The translations under genes were made by a program, and so were the position numbers. From contig NZ_CP023507.1 in NCBI RefSeq assembly GCF_002386345.1, positions 1,426,001 to 1,490,000 of the forward strand: a stretch of DNA of 64,000 bases, read 5' to 3'. Below, piece after piece: positions 17,283 to 25,939 of this stretch. The notes below the pieces were generated by a model. It ran no database searches, was not told the DNA's origin, and was given only the letters and a program-made list of their open reading frames with translations. This DNA is from Streptococcus oralis. Lineage in GTDB: Bacteria; Bacillota; Bacilli; Lactobacillales; Streptococcaceae. Within the stretch, counting starts at the first letter, position 1. Every line of letters begins with the position of its first letter.

Positions 17283-17439
17283 TAGTGAAGCGAGGATTTA
17301 CCTAGCCTTTCCGCCGTGATAAAAACACCTGAAATCTAATGGTTTCAGGTGTTCGGAAACTTTGAGACAGTAGGCTCAAAGTTTCGATATGGAATTTCGA
17401 AGAAAGTCGCTACCGTCCGTAATCACTTAAGGAAAGGCT
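17283..17439. repeat. Nested hairpin element (long-range stem enclosing two perfect hairpins)
   Basis: AGCCTTTCC (17304-17312) pairs with GGAAAGGCT (17431-17439) and GTGAT (17316-17320) with ATCAC (17422-17426). Inside are two perfect 11-bp hairpins: AACACCTGAAA / TTTCAGGTGTT (17324-17353) and GAAACTTTGAG / CTCAAAGTTTC (17356-17385). The leading TAGTGAAGCG (17283-17292) recurs in the repeat region at 53620-53629. Confidence 0.65.
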
Positions 17440-17455
17440 CAAAAAAATTGTCTTC

Positions 17456-17497
17456 AAAGAAAATATCCGTTTGGTTTCCCAAGCGGATGTTTTCTTT
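17456..17497 (+). terminator. Terminator of the VTT gene, probably also used by scrK
   Basis: A 19-bp stem (17456-17474 with 17479-17497, two T-G wobbles on the plus strand, loop TTTC) is followed by GTTTTATTTT. It lies between the convergent VTT and scrK genes. On the minus strand the wobbles become mismatches but the hairpin is still strong. Confidence 0.8.
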
Positions 17498-17500
17498 GTT

Positions 17501-18388
17501 TTATTTTGCGACACTCTTAGCAAGGACAAAGTTCCCAAGTGTGGCAGAACCATTTCCAGCAACTGCTGGCGTCACGATATAGTCACGCACGTCTGGTACT
17601 GGTAGGTAGCCATTGAGAAGTGCTGTAAATTTCTCACGCACACGGTCCAGCATGTGTTGTTGGGCCATAACCCCGCCACCAAAGACGATCACATCTGGAC
17701 GGAAAGTCACTGTAGCATTGACCGCAGCCTGAGCGATATAGTAGGCTTGAACATCCCAGACAGAGCTGTTGAGTTCGATGTTTTCGCCACGAACACCTGT
17801 ACGAGCTTCTAGACTTGGACCAGCCGCAAAGCCTTCCAAACAGCCCTTGTGGAAAGGACAGACGCCGTTAAATTCTTTTTCTACATCCATTGGGTGTTTA
17901 GCCACATAGTAGTGACCCATCTCAGGGTGACCCACACCACCAATAAACTCACCACGTTGGATAACACCTGCACCAATACCTGTACCGATCGTGTAGTAAA
18001 CCAAGTTTTCGATACGGCCACCAGCATTGTTACGAGCAACCACTTCACCATAGGCAGAGCTATTTACGTCAGTTGTAAAATACATGGGTACGTTGAGGGC
18101 ACGACGAAGGGCACCAAGTAGGTCTACATTTTCCCAGTGAGGTTTTGGAGTCGTTGTGATAAAGCCATAGGTTTTTGAGTTTTTGTCGATATCGATCGGA
18201 CCGAAGGAACCGATGGCAAGGCCTGCAAGATTATCGAATTTAGAAAAGAATTCGATGGTTTTATCGATCGTTTCGATAGGAGTTGTTGTAGGAAACTGTG
18301 TTTTTTCTACAATGTTAAAGTTTTCATCACCGACAGCACAGACAAACTTTGTACCGCCCGCTTCCAAGCTTCCATATAATTTTGTCAT
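17501..18388 (-). CDS. scrK: Fructokinase (ROK family)
   Basis: ScrK phosphorylates the fructose released from sucrose-6-phosphate by ScrB, feeding glycolysis. The 295-aa ROK protein has the ATP-binding start LEAGGTKFVCAVG (about 7-20), the ROK signature region with IGTGIGAGVI (about 123-132) and the zinc-binding cluster HPEMGHYYVAKHP...CPFHKGCLEG (about 140-172). The ribosome site AAGAGG precedes the ATG at 18388. It has its own extended -10 promoter and lies 158 nt downstream of scrA, completing the sucrose locus. Length and motifs are standard for streptococcal ScrK. Confidence 0.95.
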   Translation of the reverse strand: MTKLYGSLEAGGTKFVCAVGDENFNIVEKTQFPTTTPIETIDKTIEFFSKFDNLAGLAIGSFGPIDIDKNSKTYGFITTTPKPHWENVDLLGALRRALNVPMYFTTDVNSSAYGEVVARNNAGGRIENLVYYTIGTGIGAGVIQRGEFIGGVGHPEMGHYYVAKHPMDVEKEFNGVCPFHKGCLEGFAAGPSLEARTGVRGENIELNSSVWDVQAYYIAQAAVNATVTFRPDVIVFGGGVMAQQHMLDRVREKFTALLNGYLPVPDVRDYIVTPAVAGNGSATLGNFVLAKSVAK

Positions 18389-18415
18389 GATAAACCTCTT
18401 GTTTTTATTTTCTTT

Positions 18416-18424
18416 ATTATAGCA
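18416..18424 (-). promoter_or_regulatory. Extended -10 promoter of scrK
   Basis: The minus strand reads TGCTATAAT, 28 nt before the scrK ATG. Confidence 0.6.
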
Positions 18425-18488
18425 TATTTTGAAAGTCTAGATTTCTCTATATTTTAGATTTTCCTCTGTAAATCTTACCATTCAAGCA

Positions 18489-18519
18489 AAAACGAACAAA
18501 CATGTCATTTGTTCGTTTT
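18489..18519 (-). terminator. Terminator of scrA
   Basis: A perfect 12-bp stem (AAAACGAACAAA / TTTGTTCGTTTT, 7-nt loop) lies 28 nt after the scrA stop; the minus-strand arm ends in a T tract. Confidence 0.8.
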
Positions 18520-18546
18520 GTTTTTAGATTTGATTTTTGAAGAGGA

Positions 18547-20442
18547 TTAGGCTTTAACTTCGATGATTGCGTCACCCTTAGCAACTGATCCAGAAGCAAC
18601 TGGATTTACTGAAGCAAAGTCTGCAGTGTTTGTTACGATAACCATAGTTGTGTTATCAAGACCTGCAGCAGCAATCTTAGCTGAGTCAAATGTTCCAAGA
18701 ACATCTCCAGCTTTAACCTTGTCACCTTGGGCAACTTTATGGTTGAAGCCTTCACCGTTCATTGAAACAGTGTCGATACCAACGTGAATTAAGATTTCAG
18801 CACCGTTAGCTGTTCTCAATCCATAAGCATGGCCAGTTGGGAAGACGATTGTTACTTCAGCATCAGCTGGTGCATAAACAACATCTTGGCTAGGTTTCAC
18901 GGCGATACCTTGTCCCATAGCTCCACTTGAGAATACTGGGTCATTCACATTTGAAAGAGCAACAACGTCACCAACGATTGGTGTTTGGATAACACCTTCG
19001 CTAGGTGAAACCACAGTACCAGTTACTGCTTCTTCTGTTAAACGGTCAGTTTCAGCTTCAGAAATTGCTCCTGAAACTTCTTCTACTTCATCTTCGTAAC
19101 CAAACATGTAAGTAAGAGCAAAACCAAGTACAAATGATACAGCTACCATAAGAAGGTATTGTAGAAGTTGTCCGTTACCAATGTAAAGCATTGTACCAGG
19201 GATGACTGTGATACCATTACCAGTACCAGCAAGTCCAAGGATAGATGCCAATCCACCACCGATTGCACCAGCAATCAATGAAAGGAAGAATGGTTTACGG
19301 AAACGCAAGTTAACCCCGAAGATAGCAGGCTCAGTAATACCTAGGAAGGCAGAAAGAGCAGCTGGGAAAGCAAGTGTTTTAAGTTTAGGATTTTTAGTTT
19401 TCACACCAACGGCTACTGTCGCAGCCCCTTGAGCTGTCATCGCTGCAGTGATGATGGCGTTGAATGGGTTAGCATGGTCAGCAGCAAGCAATTGAACTTC
19501 AAGCAAGTTGAAGATGTGATGAACACCTGATACGACGATTAATTGGTGAACTCCACCAATCAAGAAACCACCAAGTCCGAATGGCAAGTTAAGAATAGCT
19601 TTTGTTCCAATGAGGATGTAACTTTCAACAACGTGGAAGACTGGTCCGATAACAAACAATCCAAGGATTGACATTACAAGGAGTGTTACGAACGGTGTTA
19701 CCAAGAGGTCAAGTACATCTGGAACAACTTTACGAACAGCTTTTTCAAATTTAGCTCCGACAACCCCGATGATGAAGGCTGGAAGAACTGAACCTTGCAA
19801 ACCTACAACTGGGATAAATCCGAAGAACTGCATTGCAGTTACTTCACCACCAGAAGCAACAGCCCAGGCATTTGGAAGTGAGTCAGATACGAGCATCATA
19901 CCAAGGACGATACCAACGGCTGGGTTACCACCGAATACGCGGAAGGTTGACCATACAACCAAACCTGGCAAGATGATGAAGGCTGTATCTGTGAGGATTT
20001 GGCTGTAAATGGTAACATCTTCTGGAAGTGTGATTCCAAGAGCGTTCAAGAGACCACGAAGACCCATGAAGAGACCTGTCGCTACGATAACTGGAATGAT
20101 TGGTACAAAGACGTCACCGAAAGTACGGATAGCACGTTGGAACCAGTTTCCTTGTTTAGCAGCTTCTGCTTTCATATCTTCTTTAGAAGATGTTGGTAAA
20201 CCAAGTGCAACCACTTCGTCGTACATCTTGTTTACTGTACCAGTCCCAAAGATGATTTGGTATTGACCTGAGTTAAAGAAAGCACCTTGAACTTTTTCCA
20301 AGTTCTCGATAGCATCTTTGTTAATTTTCGCTTCATCTTTAACCATCACACGGAGGCGAGTCGCACAGTGCGCAACACTGTTAACGTTCTCACGTCCACC
20401 TAAGGCTTCGATGACTTTTTTTGCAATTTCTGTATTGGTCAT
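18547..20442 (-). CDS. scrA: Sucrose-specific PTS transporter EIIBCA
   Basis: ScrA imports and phosphorylates sucrose to sucrose-6-phosphate. The 631-aa protein has the three fused PTS domains in order: EIIB at about 1-85 with the phosphocysteine in HCATRLRV (about residue 24); EIIC at about 105-460 with roughly ten membrane segments and the ITEPAIFGVNLR stretch; and EIIA (glucose type) at about 490-631 with the active histidine in ILIHVGIDT. I chose the ATG at 20442 with AAGGAG at 10 nt; the TTG two codons earlier is less likely. It is divergent from scrB-scrR and controlled by two operator sites around its promoter, expected to bind ScrR and/or CcpA. Confidence 0.96.
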   Translation of the reverse strand: MTNTEIAKKVIEALGGRENVNSVAHCATRLRVMVKDEAKINKDAIENLEKVQGAFFNSGQYQIIFGTGTVNKMYDEVVALGLPTSSKEDMKAEAAKQGNWFQRAIRTFGDVFVPIIPVIVATGLFMGLRGLLNALGITLPEDVTIYSQILTDTAFIILPGLVVWSTFRVFGGNPAVGIVLGMMLVSDSLPNAWAVASGGEVTAMQFFGFIPVVGLQGSVLPAFIIGVVGAKFEKAVRKVVPDVLDLLVTPFVTLLVMSILGLFVIGPVFHVVESYILIGTKAILNLPFGLGGFLIGGVHQLIVVSGVHHIFNLLEVQLLAADHANPFNAIITAAMTAQGAATVAVGVKTKNPKLKTLAFPAALSAFLGITEPAIFGVNLRFRKPFFLSLIAGAIGGGLASILGLAGTGNGITVIPGTMLYIGNGQLLQYLLMVAVSFVLGFALTYMFGYEDEVEEVSGAISEAETDRLTEEAVTGTVVSPSEGVIQTPIVGDVVALSNVNDPVFSSGAMGQGIAVKPSQDVVYAPADAEVTIVFPTGHAYGLRTANGAEILIHVGIDTVSMNGEGFNHKVAQGDKVKAGDVLGTFDSAKIAAAGLDNTTMVIVTNTADFASVNPVASGSVAKGDAIIEVKA

Positions 20443-20477
20443 TTGCAAAAATCTCCTTATAAAAAAATTTGTTCTTA

Positions 20478-20495
20478 TTTGAAAGCGATTTTACT
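20478..20495. promoter_or_regulatory. LacI-family/cre-like operator downstream of the scrA promoter
   Basis: TTTGAAAGCGATTTTACT matches the cre/ScrR type half-site pattern (AARCG core) with one mismatch, and lies in the scrA leader where binding would block transcription. Confidence 0.55.
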
Positions 20496-20510
20496 CGCCC
20501 TACGAGTATT

Positions 20511-20538
20511 ATTTTATCATCTTTCAAAAATATGTCAA
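20511..20538 (-). promoter_or_regulatory. Promoter of scrA
   Basis: On the minus strand TTGACA (20533-20538) and TAAAAT (20511-20516) are 16 nt apart, close to the sigma-70 consensus. Confidence 0.75.
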
Positions 20539-20549
20539 GCGTTTTGCAG
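20533..20549. promoter_or_regulatory. ScrR-type operator overlapping the scrA -35 box
   Basis: TGTCAAGCGTTTTGCAG carries the LacI-family AAGCGTTT core and covers the TTGACA of the scrA promoter. It is a good candidate for ScrR repression. Confidence 0.55.
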
Positions 20550-20758
20550 AAATTTTTAAACCCTTTCTTTTTTCTCTGATTATTTTTGCTCGTTTTTGAG
20601 GGAAATTCTCTTTTTCCTCAAAAAAATATCTTTATACTTGAGGAATAAAGGTTTTTATTTACATTTTCTTTCATATTTTCGTGAAAATTTGCCAGATTTC
20701 CTTTACTTGATTTTTGGCAATCGTTTGACATATTTTTCTCTTTTTTAACATAAAAGGC

Positions 20759-20787
20759 TTGCTTTTTTTGCCGAAAACGTTTACTAT
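20759..20787 (+). promoter_or_regulatory. Promoter of scrB-scrR with internal operator
   Basis: TTGCTT (20759-20764) and TACTAT (20782-20787) are 17 nt apart. The palindromic core CGAAAACGTTTACT (20772-20785) fills the spacer and -10, which suits repression by ScrR. The rest of the 20443-20822 gap is AT-rich with no other signal. Confidence 0.65.
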
Positions 20788-20822
20788 TAATAATAGAATA
20801 GAACTTATGGAGGAAAGATAAA

Positions 20823-22277
20823 ATGGAATGGACAACTGAGCGTCGTTACAGACGCTACGAAGACTGGACAAATGATGAAGTCAAGCAAATCAAGGAAAAG
20901 ATGGCACAATCTCCTTGGCATACTCGTTACCATGTTGAGCCTAAAATGGGGCTTCTCAATGATCCAAATGGCTTTTCTTATTTTGATGGCAAATGGATTC
21001 TCTTTTACCAAAACTTCCCCTTTGGTGCAGCCCATGGGTTGAAGTCTTGGGTGCAGCTTGAAAGTGATGATTTGGTGCACTTTACAGAAACTGGAGTCAA
21101 AGTTTTGCCAGATACTCCATTTGATAGCCACGGTGCCTACTCTGGTTCTGCCATGCAGTTTGGCGATCAGTTGTTCCTATTCTATACAGGAAATGTCCGT
21201 GATGAAAACTGGATCCGTCACCCATACCAGATTGGCGCTTTGATGGACAAGGATGGCAAGATTACAAAGATTGACAAGATCTTGATTGACCAGCCAGCAG
21301 ACTCTACTGACCACTTCCGTGACCCACAAATTTTCAACTTTAAGGGACAATATTATGCTATCGTCGGTGGACAGGACTTAGAGAAAAAAGGCTTCGTCCG
21401 TCTCTACAAGGCTGTGGACAATGATTACACAAACTGGCAAGCAGTTGGCGACCTTGACTTTGCTAATGACCGCACTGCCTACATGATGGAATGTCCAAAT
21501 CTAGTCTTTGTAGGGGAGCACCCTGTCCTTCTCTACTGTCCACAAGGATTGGATAAGGGTGTTCTAGACTATGATAATATCTATCCAAACATGTACAAAA
21601 TCGGTGCTTCCTTTGATCCTGAAAATGCCGAAATGGTAGATGTGTCTCCATTGCAAAATCTAGACTATGGCTTTGAAGCCTATGCAACTCAAGCATTCAA
21701 CGCTCCAGATGGACGTGCACTAGCAGTAAGTTGGCTTGGGTTACCAGATGTTTCTTACCCATCTGACCGTTTTGACCACCAAGGAACCTTCTCATTGGTC
21801 AAAGAACTCACTATCAAAGATGGCAAACTCTACCAATATCCTGTCGCAGCCGTCAAAGAACTTCGTGCTTCTGAAGAGGTCTTCTCAAATCGTACTCAAA
21901 CCAACAACACCTATGAACTCGAGCTCAACTTGGAGGCCAATAGCCAAAGCGAGATTGTCTTACTTGCTGATAAAGAAGGCAAGGGGCTTTCAATCAACTT
22001 TGACCTTGTCAATGGACAGGTGACAGTGGATCGTAGTCAGGCTGGTGAACAGTACGCCCAAGAATTTGGTACGACTCGTTCTTGCCCTATCGATAACCAA
22101 GCTACTACTGCCACTATCTTCATCGACAAGTCAGTCTTTGAAATTTTCATCAATAAAGGAGAAAAAGTATTTTCTGGTCGTGTCTTCCCACATGCAGACC
22201 AAAATGGTATCCTGATCAAGTCTGGAAACCCAACTGGAACTTACTATGAATTAGATTATGGTCGCAAAACTAACTGA
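20823..22277 (+). CDS. scrB: Sucrose-6-phosphate hydrolase
   Basis: ScrB splits sucrose-6-phosphate into glucose-6-phosphate and fructose in the cytoplasm. The 484-aa GH32 enzyme shows the nucleophile motif LNDPNG (about 45-50), the stabiliser FRDPQIF (about 160-166) and the acid/base motif MECPNL (about 222-227); a C-terminal beta-sandwich domain follows from about 340. No signal peptide is present, consistent with an intracellular phosphosugar substrate. AGGAAAG precedes ATG. Its end overlaps scrR by 20 nt. The promoter is divergent from that of scrA. Confidence 0.97.
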   Translation: MEWTTERRYRRYEDWTNDEVKQIKEKMAQSPWHTRYHVEPKMGLLNDPNGFSYFDGKWILFYQNFPFGAAHGLKSWVQLESDDLVHFTETGVKVLPDTPFDSHGAYSGSAMQFGDQLFLFYTGNVRDENWIRHPYQIGALMDKDGKITKIDKILIDQPADSTDHFRDPQIFNFKGQYYAIVGGQDLEKKGFVRLYKAVDNDYTNWQAVGDLDFANDRTAYMMECPNLVFVGEHPVLLYCPQGLDKGVLDYDNIYPNMYKIGASFDPENAEMVDVSPLQNLDYGFEAYATQAFNAPDGRALAVSWLGLPDVSYPSDRFDHQGTFSLVKELTIKDGKLYQYPVAAVKELRASEEVFSNRTQTNNTYELELNLEANSQSEIVLLADKEGKGLSINFDLVNGQVTVDRSQAGEQYAQEFGTTRSCPIDNQATTATIFIDKSVFEIFINKGEKVFSGRVFPHADQNGILIKSGNPTGTYYELDYGRKTN

Positions 22278-23223
22278 TGTCGCAAAACTTGCAGGCGTCA
22301 GCCCCACTACCGTCTCACGGGTCATCAATAAAAAGGGTTATCTATCTGAGAAAACCATCCAAAAGGTTAATGAAGCCATGCGAGAATTGGGCTACAAGCC
22401 CAATAATCTGGCTCGAAGTCTCCAAGGAAAATCTGCCAAGTTGATTGGACTTATTTTTCCAAACATCAGTCATGTCTTTTATGCAGAGTTGATTGACAAG
22501 TTGGAACACCAACTCTTCAAAAATGGTTACAAAACCATCATCTGTAACAGCGAACATGACTCTGAAAAAGAACGGGAGTACATTGAAATGCTGGAGGCCA
22601 ACCAGGTCGATGGTATCATTTCTGGAAGTCACAACTTGGGAATCGAAGACTACAATCGTGTGACGGCACCGATTATTTCCTTTGACCGAAACTTGTCTCC
22701 AGACATTCCTGTTGTCTCCTCTGACAACTACGGTGGCGGGGTTCTCGCTGCCCAAACCTTGGTCAAGACAGGTGCCCAGTCTATCATCATGATTACAGGA
22801 AATGACAACTCTAACTCACCGACTGGACTGCGCCATGCTGGCTTTGCCTCTGTTCTCCCGAAAGCGCCTATTATCAATGTTTCGAGCGACTTTTCTCCCA
22901 TCCGAAAAGAAATGGAAATCAAGAATATCTTGACCCATCAGAAACCAGATGCGATTTTTGCTTCGGATGATTTGACAGCTATCCTGGTGATCAAAATCGC
23001 TCAGGAGCTAGGGATCTCTGTTCCTGAAGAGCTCAAGGTCATCGGCTATGATGGGACCTACTTTATCGAGAACTACTATCCTCATTTGACAACGATTAAG
23101 CAACCTATGAAAGAGATTGCCCACCTCACTGTCGATCTTCTCTTGCAGAAGATTGAAGGTAAAGAGGTCGCGACAACTGGTTACTTCTTACCCGTCACCC
23201 TATTACCAGGAAAAAGTATTTAA
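22258..23223 (+). CDS. scrR: Sucrose operon repressor, LacI family
   Basis: A 321-aa LacI/GalR regulator. The N-terminal helix-turn-helix is VAKLTDVAKLAGVSPTTVSRV (about 2-22), with the hinge NNLARSLQGK (about 48-57), followed by a periplasmic-binding-like effector domain. It would bind the operators in the scrA-scrB intergenic region and be released by sucrose-derived sugar phosphates. ATG at 22258 lies inside scrB, overlapping its end by 20 nt, with no strong ribosome site of its own, so translation is probably coupled to scrB. The stop codon abuts a BOX element. Confidence 0.95.
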   Translation: MVAKLTDVAKLAGVSPTTVSRVINKKGYLSEKTIQKVNEAMRELGYKPNNLARSLQGKSAKLIGLIFPNISHVFYAELIDKLEHQLFKNGYKTIICNSEHDSEKEREYIEMLEANQVDGIISGSHNLGIEDYNRVTAPIISFDRNLSPDIPVVSSDNYGGGVLAAQTLVKTGAQSIIMITGNDNSNSPTGLRHAGFASVLPKAPIINVSSDFSPIRKEMEIKNILTHQKPDAIFASDDLTAILVIKIAQELGISVPEELKVIGYDGTYFIENYYPHLTTIKQPMKEIAHLTVDLLLQKIEGKEVATTGYFLPVTLLPGKSI

Positions 23224-23336
23224 TACTCTTCGAAAATCTCTTTAAACCATGTCGGCTTCCATCTGCAACCTCAAAACAGTATTTTGAGCAGCCTGCGGCT
23301 AGCTTCCTAGTTTGCTTTTTGATTTTCATTGAGTAT
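23223..23336. repeat. BOX element (short boxA-boxB-boxC form)
   Basis: The ends ATACTCTTCGAAAATC and GATTTTCATTGAGTAT form the terminal inverted repeats of BOX elements. Inside are the boxB-like CCTCAAAACAGTATTTTGAG hairpin and the boxC-like GCGGCTAGCTTCCTAG. The central part of boxA is shortened. The first base coincides with the last base of the scrR stop. BOX elements are non-autonomous repeats typical of S. pneumoniae and close relatives. Confidence 0.85.
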
Positions 23337-23345
23337 AAACACAAG

Positions 23346-23373
23346 AAAACTCAGACTGATTCGTCTGAGTTTT
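23346..23373. terminator. Bidirectional terminator between scrR and mvaA
   Basis: A perfect 11-bp stem AAAACTCAGAC / GTCTGAGTTTT with a 6-nt loop is followed by TTTTT on the plus strand; A tracts give T tracts on the other strand. Confidence 0.8.
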
Positions 23374-23374
23374 T

Positions 23375-24649
23375 TTATGATCTTAAGTTTTCTAGATAGC
23401 GCTGGGCTGTCTCTAGGTTAAAGGTTTTGTCTGCAATAAGGCGCTCAACGAGGGGAGCAACCTCGGACTCACTAGCACCAGCTAGGAGAGCTAGGGATTT
23501 GGCCTGTAATTTCATGTGGCCTTGCTGGATGCCCGTACTTACCAAGGCTTTGAGAGCCGCAAAGTTTTGGGCAAGACCGATGGACACGATAATCTGAGCT
23601 AATTCCTTAGCTGAAGGATTTCCTAGTAGTTCATGACTGAGGGCTACACGAGGGTTGAGACCAATAGAGCCACCCTTGGTCGCTACCGGCATGGGTAGGG
23701 TCATCTCACCGACCAATTCTTCTCTTTCCATGTCCAGCGTCCATTGACTGAGACCTTGATAGCGTCCATCTCGACTGGCAAAGGCATGAGCCCCAGCTTC
23801 GATAGCACGCCAGTCATTACCCGTGGCTATTAAAATGGCATCGATACCATTAAAAATCCCTTTATTGTGAGTAGCTGCTCGGTAAGGATCTGCCTGCGCA
23901 AACTGGCTAGCCAAAGCTATTTTCTCTGCTATTTCTCTGGCTTCATCCTTTTGTCGGCTCAAGTAGCGAAAGGCGATACGACAGCTTGATGTCACCAGAG
24001 AATCGGTCGCGTAATTGGACAGGATTCCCATGAGACTCTGCCCCTGACTGAGTTCTTCTAAGACCGGCTTCAAGGCTTCTAGCATGGTATTGAGCATATT
24101 GGCTCCCATGGCTTCCTGGGTATCGACATAGAGATAGACAACGAGAAAGTCTGTTTCACCTTTGATCTGCTCTACATGCAAATCACGCGCGCCGCCACCA
24201 CGTTTGACGATAGAAGGATAGGCTTGATTGGCAAGTTCCAAGAGCTCCGCTTTCTTGCTGGCAATCTTCTCTTGCGCTTGTTCAGGATCAGCAACTTGAT
24301 AAAGGGCTACCTGACCGATCATCTGGCGCTCATGTACTTGAGCAGTAAAGCCGCCTGCTCGCTTGATGATTTTGCTGGCATAGCTAGCCGCAGCAACCAC
24401 AGACGGTTCTTCTGTCACATAGGGAACTGTGTAGTCCTGATCGTTCACCAAAATCTCTGGAATGATGGAATAAGGCAGAGAAAAAGTTCCTACCACATTC
24501 TCACTCAGCTGATCTGCAACTGCCAAGCTGATTTGCTCATCCTGCTCAAGACTCGTTTGCTTTTCAGGACTAAGGAGCGCCTGAGCTTTCAGCAACTCCA
24601 GGCGCTCATGGTATGTTTTTTTAGAAAATCCATTCCAACTTAACTTCAT
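23375..24649 (-). CDS. mvaA: Hydroxymethylglutaryl-CoA reductase, class II
   Basis: MvaA reduces HMG-CoA to mevalonate, the committed step toward isoprenoids in streptococci. The 424-aa protein has the class II start region with SENVVGTFSLPY (about 49-60), the substrate motif EAMGANMLNTM (about 177-187), and the cofactor-binding and catalytic regions with THNKGIFNGIDA (about 257-268). The C-terminal helical domain carries the flap. Start ATG shares its A with the mvaS stop codon (TAATG), so both are translated as a coupled pair. Confidence 0.96.
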   Translation of the reverse strand: MKLSWNGFSKKTYHERLELLKAQALLSPEKQTSLEQDEQISLAVADQLSENVVGTFSLPYSIIPEILVNDQDYTVPYVTEEPSVVAAASYASKIIKRAGGFTAQVHERQMIGQVALYQVADPEQAQEKIASKKAELLELANQAYPSIVKRGGGARDLHVEQIKGETDFLVVYLYVDTQEAMGANMLNTMLEALKPVLEELSQGQSLMGILSNYATDSLVTSSCRIAFRYLSRQKDEAREIAEKIALASQFAQADPYRAATHNKGIFNGIDAILIATGNDWRAIEAGAHAFASRDGRYQGLSQWTLDMEREELVGEMTLPMPVATKGGSIGLNPRVALSHELLGNPSAKELAQIIVSIGLAQNFAALKALVSTGIQQGHMKLQAKSLALLAGASESEVAPLVERLIADKTFNLETAQRYLENLRS

Positions 24650-25821
24650 TATTTTTCAACCTTGCTATAACGGCGTTGGTGGTCGACAATTTCAACCAAG
24701 GCATAGTCTTGATATTCATAGCCTGCAAATTGGGCTGAACCAGATTCATCCAACTGCACCTCTTCGAAGAAGACTTTTTCATAGTCTGCAACGGATAGGG
24801 CTGTACGTTGCTTGAGTTTGCTCAAGCGCTCCTTATCAAGGTAAGCCTCATAGCCTTCGACCAATTCACCACTAAAGAACTCTGAAACCGCTCCACTTCC
24901 ATAACTGTAGAGGGCAATTTTATCTCCAGCCTTCAAAGTCTCTGCATTTTCCAAAAGGGAGAGAAGTCCGAGGAAGAGGGAACCCGTGTAGATATTTCCA
25001 ATCATCTGACTGTAAAGGATGGACTTATCAAAGTTCTCTTGCAAACTATTCTGTTTTTCTTTAGACAAAGTTTTGTCCATCATCTTGCGCAAGCCTTTTA
25101 GGGCCAACTTAGGATAAGGCAAGTGGAAGCAGATAGCCGCAAAGTCATCCATAGTCCAATCATAGCGTTTCTTGTATTCATCCCAAGTCGTTGTCAGGCA
25201 ATCAAGATACTGTTGGGTCGAGTACATGCCGTTTACATAAGGAGTGCTTGAGTAGTTCGGACGCCAGAAATCCATGATGTCTCGCGTTTGAGCAACGTTA
25301 TCATTGTTAAAGGCCATGATGCGCGGATTTTGAGTGATTAGCATCGCCACACTTCCAGCACCCTGGGTTGGCTCACCTGGAGTTCCCACACCATACTTGG
25401 CAATATCACTGGCAATGACCAAAACCTTAGACTCTGGAGAATTTTCCACATGCAATTTAGCATAATGAAGGGCAGCTGTCGCTCCATAGCATGCTTCTTT
25501 AATTTCAAAGCTACGAGCGAAAGGCTGAATACCTAACAAGCCATGAACAAAGACTGCCGCTGCCTTACTCTGGTCAATCCCTGACTCGGTTGCCACGATG
25601 ACCATATCGATTTCTTCTTTTTCTTTATCTGTGAGGATAGAGTTGCTGGCACTAGCAGCCAAGGTAACAATGTCCTCAGTCAGTGATGCAATACTAATTT
25701 CATTTAACAAGAGTCCCTTGCTAAATTTTTCGGGGTCAACTCCCCTCGCTTCTGCTAAGTCTTGTAATTTCAAGACATATTGACTGGTCGCAAAACCAAT
25801 CTTATCAATACCGATTGTCAT
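24649..25821 (-). CDS. mvaS: Hydroxymethylglutaryl-CoA synthase
   Basis: MvaS condenses acetyl-CoA with acetoacetyl-CoA to HMG-CoA, upstream of MvaA. The 390-aa thiolase-fold enzyme shows the catalytic cysteine in KEACYGATAAL (about 107-117) and the catalytic histidine in CFHLPYPK (about 231-238). I chose ATG at 25821 (MTIGIDKIG), preceded by AGAGG at 6 nt and matching the family N-terminus; ATGs 24 and 42 nt upstream would add an unconserved tail. It is first in the mvaS-mvaA pair and separated from the thrE genes by a terminator. Confidence 0.96.
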   Translation of the reverse strand: MTIGIDKIGFATSQYVLKLQDLAEARGVDPEKFSKGLLLNEISIASLTEDIVTLAASASNSILTDKEKEEIDMVIVATESGIDQSKAAAVFVHGLLGIQPFARSFEIKEACYGATAALHYAKLHVENSPESKVLVIASDIAKYGVGTPGEPTQGAGSVAMLITQNPRIMAFNNDNVAQTRDIMDFWRPNYSSTPYVNGMYSTQQYLDCLTTTWDEYKKRYDWTMDDFAAICFHLPYPKLALKGLRKMMDKTLSKEKQNSLQENFDKSILYSQMIGNIYTGSLFLGLLSLLENAETLKAGDKIALYSYGSGAVSEFFSGELVEGYEAYLDKERLSKLKQRTALSVADYEKVFFEEVQLDESGSAQFAGYEYQDYALVEIVDHQRRYSKVEK

Positions 25822-25898
25822 ATTTACCTCTGTTTTTTCATTCATTGTAAAAAATCGTTTCATTCTATTTTATCACAAATAGGGACAAAAGAGAGAAA

Positions 25899-25927
25899 AA
25901 AGACTTGATTCAACAAATCAAGTCTTT
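25899..25927 (-). terminator. Terminator after the threonine/serine exporter genes
   Basis: A perfect 12-bp stem AAAGACTTGATT / AATCAAGTCTTT with a 5-nt loop, followed by TTTTTCTC on the minus strand. Confidence 0.8.
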
Positions 25928-25939
25928 GCTTTGACTGCA

